Assembly (NCBI GenBank): GCA_011682595.1 | Contig: JAACEH010000231.1 | Coordinates: 1 to 6,916, forward strand | DNA: 6,916 nt | Direction of reading: 5' to 3' | Origin: Anaerolineaceae bacterium | GTDB taxonomy: Bacteria; Planctomycetota; Phycisphaerae; FEN-1346; JAACEH01 | In this document: piece by piece, positions 1-5,155 of the stretch | How positions within the stretch are numbered: the first letter of the stretch is position 1 | How the letters are laid out: each line of letters starts with the position of its first letter | Notes under the pieces: generated by a model | Seen by the model: only the letters and a program-made list of their open reading frames with translations | What the model was told of the DNA's origin: nothing | Database searches by the model: none | Position numbers and translations under genes: made by a program

Positions 1-285
1 CTGACCGGCCGGAAGTTCGACAAGGTGCACATTGTCGGCGGCGGAACGCAGAACAAGCTCCTTATGCAGTTTGCCGCCAATGCCATGGCCCGGCCGGTGG
101 TGGCCGGCCCGGTCGAGGCCACGGCCATCGGCAACATCATGATGCAGGCCATCGCCACGGGCGAACTGAAGTCCCTGGCCGAGGGCCGGGAGATGGTCCG
201 CCGCAGTTTCCCCATAGTTCTCTACGAGCCGGCCGACACCGCCCAATGGGCCGAGGCGTACGACAAACTGAAAAAGTTGTTGTAG
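1..285 (+). CDS. rhaB: Rhamnulokinase, C-terminal end (partial, 5' end outside window)
   Basis: This is the last 94 residues of an FGGY-family sugar kinase, open from base 1 to the TAG at 283-285. The segment shows the FGGY C-terminal signature: a VGGGTQN turn (residues 10-16 of the visible part), then an ARPVVAGPVEATAIGN stretch, which in this family forms part of the nucleotide and sugar site. The GPVEATAIGN wording and the following SLAEGREMVRRSF tail are those of rhamnulokinase (ATP + L-rhamnulose to L-rhamnulose 1-phosphate, cytosolic, L-rhamnose catabolism) rather than glycerol or xylulose kinase. I assign it from remembered family wording. A related deoxy-sugar kinase such as fuculokinase is the main alternative. 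No terminator follows, and the next gene has its own promoter about 20 nt after the stop. Confidence 0.8.
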   Translation: MTGRKFDKVHIVGGGTQNKLLMQFAANAMARPVVAGPVEATAIGNIMMQAIATGELKSLAEGREMVRRSFPIVLYEPADTAQWAEAYDKLKKLL

Positions 286-303
286 ACGGTCATTCGCTGG
301 AGG

Positions 304-331
304 TTGACAAATCGGCCGTTTTCTCTATCCT
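304..331 (+). promoter_or_regulatory. Sigma70-type promoter for the transketolase gene
   Basis: A perfect -35 box TTGACA (304-309) is followed by a 16-nt spacer and TATCCT (326-331, four of six consensus matches). Transcription would start near 338, giving a leader of about 98 nt before the transketolase ATG. It lies just after the rhamnulokinase stop, so the transketolase can be expressed independently of the rhamnose gene. Confidence 0.55.
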
Positions 332-332
332 G

Positions 333-398
333 AGGGGCTGTGGAGCCTGTATCCGCACGAATTCACAGGCCGCGCGAGGCCCCTGTGGCGGCGCGGCC
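333..398 (+). other. Structured 5' leader of the transketolase mRNA
   Basis: The leader contains an 8-bp perfect inverted repeat, GGCCGCGC (368-375) with GCGCGGCC (391-398) around a 15-nt loop. Two shorter pairings compete with it: CACAGG (364-369) with CCTGTG (382-387), and AGGGGC (333-338) with GCCCCT (379-384). No T-run follows the long stem, so it is not an ordinary terminator of the upstream gene. It resembles no riboswitch class I know. It could be a regulatory leader or simply GC-rich spacer. Confidence 0.3.
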
Positions 399-435
399 CA
401 GGGCAACAGATCAGACTCGGGAGGAAAGGTTAGTT

Positions 436-2448
436 ATGGGAATCGTTGACCAGGAAAAGGGAACCAACGTGGAAGTCGATGTCAGCAAAATGAAGGCCGT
501 GGCCGACGAGATGCGGGCTTATGCCTTGATTGCCATTCATGCCGCCGGGAGCGGGCACCCCGGCGGGTCGCTGTCGATCATGGACGTGGTGGCCTGCCTG
601 TACATGCACGCCATGAACCACGATCCGAAGAATCCCCAGTGGGAGGACCGCGACCGCTTGTTCTGGAGCGCCGGCCACAAGGCCCCCGCCCTGTACGTGG
701 GACTGGCCCAGGCGGGCTACTTCCCGATGGACGATATCGTCACCCTTCGCCGTTACGACAGCCCCTTCCAGGGCCACCCGCACTGGCTGAAACTGGCCGG
801 CGTGGAGATGTCGGCCGGCAGCCTGGGTCAGGGTCTCGGCGTGGCGGTCGGCGACGCACTGGCCGCCCGGCTCGACAACAAGGACTACCGCGTCTACGTC
901 ATCATGGGCGACGGCGAGCAGCAGGAAGGTTCGATCTGGGAGTCGGCCATGGCGGCAGCCAACTTCAAGCTCGACAATCTCTGCGCGATCCTCGACAAGA
1001 ACGGCCTGCAGATCGACGGCAAGGTCTCCGAGGTCATGGAAGTCGAGTCGCTGGCCGAGAAGTACCGGGCCTTCAACTGGCACGTCATCGAGATCGACGG
1101 CCACGACCCGCAGCAGATTCACGACGCCTTCGACGAGGCTCGGACGGTCAAGGGTAAGCCGACCATCATCGTCGCCGACACCGTCAAGGGCAAAGGCGTC
1201 TCGTTCATGGAGAACGTCGCGGGCTGGCACGGCAAGGCGACCGGCAGCCGCGAAGAGCTGGACAAGGCCCTGGCCGACCTGGCCGTGCCGAGCGTCACCA
1301 AGGAGCATGTCGACGCCCTGCTCAAGGCGGCCGAGGACTACCAGGCTGGCGTGACCAAGCGAATCGACGCCCAGGTGCCGACCTTCAAGAAGAACTACTG
1401 GTGGAACGAAACCAAGGCCATGCAGGCCGAGATGGACCCGACGCGAGCTGGTTTCGGCCGCGGGGTGGCCGAGGCCGGTGCCGACGAGCGGGTGGTCACC
1501 ATCCATGCCGACATCTCCGACTCGATCAAGATCACCGATTTCGAGAAGGCCGACCCCAGGCGCCTGCCGCGCGTCTTCAGCGTCGGTATCGCCGAGCAGA
1601 ACATGATGGAGGTGGCCGCCGGGCTGGCCAAGGAAGGCAAGATCCCCGTCACCGGCACCTACGGCGTTTTTGCCAGCGGGCGGCCGTGGGACCAGATTCG
1701 CACCACCATCTGTTACGGCCAGTTGAACGTGAAGATCGCCGGGGCCCACGGCGGCATCAGCGTCGGCCCGGACGGGGCCACCCACCAGGCCCTGGAGGAG
1801 ATCAGCCTCATGGCCTGCCTGCCGAACATGAACCTCTCTGTTCCGGCCGACGCGGTCGAAGCCCGCAAAGCGACCCTGGCCGGTACGCTGGAGATCGAGG
1901 GGCCGGTTTACATCCGCTTCGCCCGCGAGGCCACTCCGCTTATCAGCACCGACGACACGCCCTTCGAGTGGGGCAAGGCCAACGTGATCCGTTACCGCGG
2001 CGAAGCCGAAAAGTTCATCGACGCCTTCGAAACCAAACTGGCCTCAGCCTACGTTTCGGAGAACGAGGACCTCGCCCTGGTGGCTTGCGGTCCGGTGATG
2101 ACCGAGGCCATGCGGGCCGCCTGGCTGCTCAAGGAGGAGTACGGCATCGAGACCCGCGTGCTGAACATCCACACGGTCAAGCCGCTGGACACTGCCGCCG
2201 TGGCGGCGGCGGCCGATGAGGTCGGCACGATCATCACCGTCGAGGAACACCAGGTGGGCGGCTTCGGCAACCTCGTCGCCGCGGCGGCCTTCAAGCGCAA
2301 GGACCCCACCAAACCGCTGCAACTGGAAATGATGGGCGTGCCCGACACCTTCGGCGAGAGCGGCATGCCTTGGGAGCTGATGAAGGTCTTCGGCCTGACG
2401 GCCGAGCACATCGCCCGCAAGGCCCTGGACATGCTGGGCAGGAAATAG
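436..2448 (+). CDS. tkt: Transketolase (complete, single-chain)
   Basis: This 670-residue thiamine-diphosphate enzyme transfers two-carbon ketol units between pentose-phosphate-pathway sugars in the cytosol (EC 2.2.1.1). The ATG at 436 is chosen because GGGAGGAAAGG (419-429) lies just upstream; the frame is open further upstream to 340, but that part has no family similarity. The N-terminal domain has the GSGHPGG loop with conserved His41, and the ThDP/Mg motif with GDGE at 158-161 and Asn189 as the second metal ligand. The pyrimidine-binding domain carries GIAEQNM with catalytic Glu387, then GAHGGISVGPDGATHQ (436-451). The C-terminal transketolase domain ends at 670. Length is normal for the full-length enzyme, although the wording resembles a fusion of the split N- and C-subunit type found in archaea and some bacteria. 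The family could also include a close paralogue acting on other ketoses. A rho-independent terminator follows. Confidence 0.95.
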   Translation: MGIVDQEKGTNVEVDVSKMKAVADEMRAYALIAIHAAGSGHPGGSLSIMDVVACLYMHAMNHDPKNPQWEDRDRLFWSAGHKAPALYVGLAQAGYFPMDDIVTLRRYDSPFQGHPHWLKLAGVEMSAGSLGQGLGVAVGDALAARLDNKDYRVYVIMGDGEQQEGSIWESAMAAANFKLDNLCAILDKNGLQIDGKVSEVMEVESLAEKYRAFNWHVIEIDGHDPQQIHDAFDEARTVKGKPTIIVADTVKGKGVSFMENVAGWHGKATGSREELDKALADLAVPSVTKEHVDALLKAAEDYQAGVTKRIDAQVPTFKKNYWWNETKAMQAEMDPTRAGFGRGVAEAGADERVVTIHADISDSIKITDFEKADPRRLPRVFSVGIAEQNMMEVAAGLAKEGKIPVTGTYGVFASGRPWDQIRTTICYGQLNVKIAGAHGGISVGPDGATHQALEEISLMACLPNMNLSVPADAVEARKATLAGTLEIEGPVYIRFAREATPLISTDDTPFEWGKANVIRYRGEAEKFIDAFETKLASAYVSENEDLALVACGPVMTEAMRAAWLLKEEYGIETRVLNIHTVKPLDTAAVAAAADEVGTIITVEEHQVGGFGNLVAAAAFKRKDPTKPLQLEMMGVPDTFGESGMPWELMKVFGLTAEHIARKALDMLGRK

Positions 2449-2473
2449 CCGTCCACAACGCATCAGCACGAAC

Positions 2474-2510
2474 GGGGGCGGCTTGCTTCGAGCGGGTCGC
2501 CCCCTTGTTT
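2474..2510 (+). terminator. Rho-independent terminator after transketolase
   Basis: GGGGGCG (2474-2480) pairs perfectly with CGCCCCC (2498-2504). A small inner CT/AG stem around TCG (2486-2492) lies within the loop, and the stem is followed by TTGTTT. It begins 26 nt after the transketolase stop. The T-run is short and interrupted, so efficiency may be moderate. Confidence 0.6.
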
Positions 2511-2534
2511 CTGCGCCGCCCTTGGTGCGATAAT
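2505..2534 (+). promoter_or_regulatory. Possible promoter for the secreted-protein gene
   Basis: TTGTTT (2505-2510) and GATAAT (2529-2534) are separated by 18 nt. The -35 box would overlap the T-run of the preceding terminator. The -10 box is good and the -35 only fair. It would give a leader of about 60 nt before the ATG at 2603. Confidence 0.35.
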
Positions 2535-2602
2535 GCCGGGAACTCGTGGGGTTTAATCCGGCGAAGGTCCAAGGCAACCTATCCATTGGGAAGGAACAGG
2601 AC

Positions 2603-3169
2603 ATGAAACTCATCGGCACGGCATTGGCGTTTGTGATGATCTTCGCGGCAACAGCCGGGGCCGCCGTCTACACGGTGGACCGGAACCATCCCAAGGCGGC
2701 CGCGGGCCAGCGGGTCGTCCTGAGCGGGGCCGACCCGAAGTTCCGCAATGCGGCCAAGGGCATCGCCGTGACCGACTACCGTAGAGTCCAGGATTGTACG
2801 ACGACGAAGTTTGTGTTGCACGGCGGCGCATCCCTGTTCACCGTCGGCGACCACGTCGAGCTGGACTTCGACGGCGTGGTCCGCAAGGTGACGGAGACCG
2901 GGCCGGACTACATCGTCGTCGACAAGCCGCTAAAGAAACCGCCGACGACGATGCAGTCGATCGCCAACTGGGGCTCGAAGACCGATTTTGCCTGGGATCT
3001 TCGCCTGGCCGATGACAGCCCGGCCAAAGGGGCCGGCCCGGACGGTAAAGACATCGGCTCCTCGCTCGACATACGGGCTTACATCAAGGGCGACTTCAAC
3101 GGCGACCTCAGGCGCGATCTGCCGGTCTTGCCGCCACAGGAGGCAAGGATCGCCGCCGGCGGCTTCTGA
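2603..3169 (+). CDS. Secreted protein, collapsed right-handed beta-helix type
   Basis: This is a 188-residue exported protein of unknown activity. The ATG at 2603 is preceded by GGGAAGGA (2588-2595); the in-frame start at 2546 lacks a site and would spoil the signal peptide. Residues 1-21 form a signal peptide (MK, then a hydrophobic core, then AATAGAA). Residues 22-30 (VYTVDRNHP) are how many planctomycete parallel beta-helix proteins begin. AGQRVVLSGAD (34-44) resembles a segment that normally lies several coils further on. DPKFRNAAKG (44-53) and DLRLADDSPAKGAGPDGKDIGSS resemble the C-terminal cap of the same proteins. A single calcium-loop-like DxNxDxxxD pattern follows at residues 164-172. 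The repetitive helix, which would hold any active site of a lyase or glycosidase, is absent. The frame is intact throughout. It is either a remnant made by two in-frame deletions or a small protein built from the caps. These similarities are from memory of the family. Confidence 0.7.
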   Translation: MKLIGTALAFVMIFAATAGAAVYTVDRNHPKAAAGQRVVLSGADPKFRNAAKGIAVTDYRRVQDCTTTKFVLHGGASLFTVGDHVELDFDGVVRKVTETGPDYIVVDKPLKKPPTTMQSIANWGSKTDFAWDLRLADDSPAKGAGPDGKDIGSSLDIRAYIKGDFNGDLRRDLPVLPPQEARIAAGGF

Positions 3170-3209
3170 ACGGCGCAGCCTTCGACGGACCGTTGCCGGC
3201 CAAACGGGA

Positions 3210-3237
3210 TTGTCTTTGCGGGCCGCCATGCTATACT
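3210..3237 (+). promoter_or_regulatory. Promoter of the tRNA-Ser gene
   Basis: TTGTCT (3210-3215) and TATACT (3232-3237, five of six matches to TATAAT) are separated by 16 nt. The -10 box ends 12 nt before the first base of the tRNA, the expected spacing for a short 5' leader. Confidence 0.6.
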
Positions 3238-3249
3238 GTGTGCCGACCC

Positions 3250-3336
3250 GGAGAGATGCCGGAGCGGCCGAACGGGCACGCTTGGAAAGCGTGTGTACTC
3301 GTAAGGGTACCCGGGGGAATCCCCGTCTCTCCGCCA
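3250..3336 (+). tRNA. tRNA-Ser(GGA) with encoded CCA and a T-loop lacking TTC
   Basis: The acceptor stem GGAGAGA (3250-3256) pairs perfectly with TCTCTCC (3326-3332), followed by discriminator G3333 and CCA (3334-3336). The D stem is CCG/CGG (3259-3261, 3273-3275). The anticodon stem CACGC/GCGTG (3277-3281, 3289-3293) encloses loop TTGGAAA, with anticodon GGA at 3284-3286, reading UCC and UCU. The long class II variable arm (GTACTC, loop GTAA, GGGTAC; 3295-3310) confirms serine. The T stem CGGGG/CCCCG (3312-3316, 3321-3325) is perfect, but its loop is only GAAT instead of the usual seven bases TTCGAAT. The invariant T54, pseudouridine-55 and C56 positions are therefore missing. As written it could not make the normal D-loop/T-loop elbow, so it is a defective tRNA, an unusual one, or a 3-base sequence error. 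Confidence 0.85.
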
Positions 3337-3345
3337 GAGGAGTTC

Positions 3346-3381
3346 AGGGCACTTTCGGAGATATCCGGAAGTGCCCTTTTT
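3346..3381 (+). terminator. Strong rho-independent terminator after tRNA-Ser
   Basis: GGGCACTT (3347-3354) pairs perfectly with AAGTGCCC (3369-3376). The stem continues through TCGGA/TCCGG (3355-3359, 3364-3368, one T-G wobble), giving a 13-bp stem capped by GATA and followed by TTTTT (3377-3381). It starts 10 nt after the CCA, so the tRNA is a monocistronic unit. Confidence 0.9.
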
Positions 3382-3395
3382 ATCTGCACTTCCGG
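3365..3395 (+). repeat. Second inverted repeat sharing the terminator's 3' arm
   Basis: CCGGAAGTGC (3365-3374), the descending arm of the tRNA terminator, is also the exact reverse complement of GCACTTCCGG (3386-3395), with an 11-nt loop. GCACTTCCGG is itself a 9-of-10 copy of the terminator's ascending arm (3349-3358). The two hairpins cannot form at once. This may be a decayed duplication of the terminator arm. Confidence 0.6.
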
Positions 3396-3414
3396 CAACT
3401 TGCCCTTAAGCTCG

Positions 3415-3651
3415 CGCCCGCACGAAGCGCGGGTCTTCGTCAACAGCGCATGTGCCCAGGTCGGGCGGCTGTGGGTCGACGGCGGCATCGATGTCCTGAC
3501 CGGCATAGTCCGGGGTTTTTCGCCTCCCGAGAGCGCCTGCTACGAGTGCACGATGGGCCAGGCCGATTGGGACCTGCTGGCCAAGCGACGTTCGTGCTCG
3601 CTCCTGGCCCGCCAGGCGACGGCCGAAGGTGGAACGCCCACCACGCCGACC
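3415..3651 (+). pseudogene. E1-like ThiF/MoeB family adenylyltransferase, internal fragment
   Basis: Reading from 3415, about 79 residues match the middle of bacterial E1-like enzymes, which adenylate the C-terminus of a ubiquitin-like protein. The segment begins RPHEARVFVN, where family members have a D-N-R-x-A-R stretch. It continues with GRLWVDGGIDVLTGIVRGF, then the zinc-type CYEC (Cys codons at 3538 and 3547), then RRSCSLLAR (Cys codon at 3595) and GGTPTTPT. The N-terminal nucleotide-binding fold with its GxGxxG loop is absent; the sequence immediately upstream is the tRNA terminator. The usual continuation after PTTPT (small residues, then G-x-Q-x-x-E) and the second CxxC are also absent. 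The reading frame passes directly into the next gene's DNA, out of frame. No start codon with a ribosome site is visible. The family call is from remembered motifs. Confidence 0.65.
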
Positions 3652-4241
3652 TGGTCGCTCACGCCAAGGAAAGTCTGGAGGCCGAGGTTTGCGGCGTCCT
3701 GGCCGGCGAGTTCTGTGAGGACGAGCACGGCAGGTACGTGTCGGTGGAAGCCGCCGTCCGCGGAACGTCGGTCGAGCATGGCGTGGCCTTTTCCGACATG
3801 GACCTGTTCATCCAGGAGAATTTCTTCGCCGGCCAGGGACAGGTGGCCCTTATCACCGACCCGCTCGGGGGCGATGAAGCCTTGTGTGTCAACACCAAGG
3901 GCGGGATCGAGCACGTGTCGCGCTTCTGGGTGGACGGTCGCGAGCGGAAATGCCGCATTGCCGATGGCGCTTCGTCCTCGCAGGGCGCCAACGGTGCCCC
4001 GCAGGGCGAACAGGTGACCAAATCGTTGCGGGCCGTGGAGGACCGCCTCGGCCAGGCCCTTCAGGCAGTGGAGGACCTTCGAACCACCCACTATCGCTTC
4101 CTGATGATCATCGGCATGATCGTGGCCTTCGGGGTGATCTACCTGATCGGCGACAACATCTACACCCACTATGCGGGCGCGGTGGAACCGCCCAAGCTGA
4201 GAAGCTACGACATGAGGATCCCGGTCTTTCTGGACGGTCGA
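3639..4241 (+). pseudogene. Membrane-anchored JAB/MPN isopeptidase-like protein, JAMM motif deleted
   Basis: This frame starts in DNA shared with the E1 fragment and encodes HHADLVAHAKESLEAEVCGVL and then an MPN/JAB-type strand pattern ending SDMDLFIQENFF and QVALITDPLGG. JAB proteins cleave isopeptide bonds next to ubiquitin-like domains using a zinc bound by a conserved Glu, HxHPxxxxxxS and an Asp. Here the Ser-Asp end (SDMD, codons 3792-3803) is present. The roughly 40 preceding residues that carry HxH are missing, with GTSVEHG joined in frame to VAFSDMD at about 3782. A likely coiled coil (4008-4097) and one transmembrane helix (4098-4160) follow. The tail then reaches FLDGR, where family-like sequence switches to another frame near 4233-4243. 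No proper start survives. It could not be a working zinc peptidase as written. Confidence 0.65.
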
Positions 4242-4243
4242 GC

Positions 4244-4591
4244 CTGCTGGGCGCCGGGCTGGCCTGGGCGATCCTCGAGCCATTCTTCGACGACATGCTT
4301 TACATCCAGGGGCCGATCGAGGAGCTGAACGTCACGGAAGCCCTGCCCGACACCATTGACGTCGGAGGCGGCAGGCTCATGCTCGAGATCACCGGGACCG
4401 GGTGGGTCAAGGTCAACGACGAGAAAGTCTGGATCACGTCGCAGGCCAAGTTCCTGCGATCCGACGGCACCAACGAACCGGTGGACCTTTCTGCGCTGAA
4501 GGTCGGACAGGAGATCGGGGTCTACGTTCCTCATCAGTGGTACAGCCAGACTCGTTTCCCGGTGGCCATGTTTGTCGTTCCTGCTCCGGGC
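4244..4591 (+). pseudogene. Fragment of a membrane-linked beta-rich protein, family uncertain
   Basis: A coherent protein segment of about 116 residues lies in a different frame from the JAB piece before it and the RING piece after it. It opens with LLGAGLAWAILEPFF, which could be a membrane helix or the continuation of the JAB tail after a 1-base frameshift. It then has alternating strand-like sequence ending DLSALKVGQEIGVYVP and FPVAMFVV. That ending is reminiscent of small barrel domains of the DUF5666 kind, where a LKVGQxVxV motif precedes a final strand. I do not recognise a specific family. No start codon or stop of its own is visible, so it is a remnant or one half of a frameshifted gene. 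If the JAB frame and this one were once continuous, a single lost base near 4233-4243 would explain the join. Confidence 0.4.
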
Positions 4592-5024
4592 GACGACCCA
4601 TGGTGTCGGCGATGCGGTCTGTGCCATCTGCCAGAGCCCGATCTCTCAGGGCGAGCCGACCACGCCCTGCACGGACTGCAAGGCGGCCTATCACACGACA
4701 TGCTGGCAGTACAACGGAGGCTGCGCCGTCTACGGGTGCTCGCAGGTGCCGCCAACCGAGCAGTTGAGCGACCTGGAAATCCCGATGGCCTACTGGGGCA
4801 AAGAAGAGAAGGAATGTCCCTCCTGCAAGCAGACCATCCTGGCTGCAGCCACGCGGTGCAGATACTGCGGCGCGACATTCAGCTCCCAGGCGCCGGAGAG
4901 CGGCGCCGAGTTTCAACGACGTACCCTTGTTGAGCAGCGACTGCCGAAGATGCGGCGGAACAGCATTATCCTGCTCGTGTTCAGCGCCCTGAGTTGCACG
5001 GCGCCGATTGCCGCCGTCGCCGGC
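4572..5024 (+). pseudogene. Bacterial RING-like finger plus zinc ribbon plus membrane helix, 3' truncated
   Basis: From a possible TTG start at 4572 (no convincing ribosome site) the first 151 residues form a clear unit. Residues 17-56 hold eight zinc ligands in RING order: C17-x2-C20-x12-C33-x2-C36-x4-H41-x2-C44-x6-C51-x4-C56. The CW(x3)GGCAVYGC wording is typical of prokaryotic RING/treble-clef proteins. Residues 82-99 form a zinc ribbon with two CxxC pairs (C82, C85, C96, C99). A basic stretch (RLPKMRR) and a hydrophobic helix from residue 132 follow. RING domains recruit E2 enzymes in ubiquitin-type ligation, which suits the neighbouring E1 and JAB pieces. Recognisable sequence stops near residue 151. 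The frame then stays open to 6269 only because it runs through the antisense of other genes. The native start may also be lost, since the upstream segment is joined in another frame. Confidence 0.7.
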
Positions 5025-5140
5025 CCGGCCCTGGCGGCAGGTTTGGATCCGGACTCGCCCTTATCGCCGGCCCGGACAGCCGAAATCGCCGGCAGAGCGA
5101 ACATCGAGAGAGCCAGAAGACAGATATGGCGGACCTTCAT
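4913..5140 (-). pseudogene. 5' end of a secreted-protein gene, truncated by the RING junction
   Basis: On the minus strand an ATG at 5140 is preceded by AGGAGA (5154-5149) at an ideal 8-nt spacing. It encodes a textbook signal peptide: MKVR, hydrophobic core HICLLALSMFALPAISAV, then a likely cleavage after RA at residue 24, followed by GDKGESGSKP. Beyond about residue 37 (base 5030) the frame is simply the antisense of the RING gene's membrane segment, and it stops at 4913 after 75 codons. The mature protein's body therefore appears to be missing. The gene is co-directional with the dehydrogenase and about 100 nt downstream of it. The product family cannot be told from what remains. Confidence 0.5.
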
Positions 5141-5155
5141 GGTCACGGTCTCCTA

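Noticed and set aside
430..1785. Minus-strand open frame of 451 codons opposite transketolase
   Set aside because: It lies entirely antisense to a clearly functional gene, and its composition (rich in G, V, D, L, H, R) is what GC-rich antisense frames give. No ribosome site or domain is visible.
3250..3420. tRNA as an attachment site for an integrated element carrying the damaged cluster
   Set aside because: No integrase, no repeated tRNA 3' end and no downstream attachment copy are visible in the window.
3193..4017. Forward open frame of 274 codons as a complete protein
   Set aside because: It runs through the tRNA promoter, tRNA and terminator. Only 3415-3651 resembles an E1-like enzyme and the rest is a shifted frame of the JAB piece.
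3540..4283. Minus-strand open frame of 247 codons
   Set aside because: It is antisense to the E1/JAB pieces, which carry recognisable motifs on the plus strand. No start signals or domain are seen.
2988..4328. Forward open frame of 446 codons starting inside the secreted-protein gene
   Set aside because: It crosses that gene in the wrong frame, the tRNA and its terminator. Only the part from about 3639 is meaningful.
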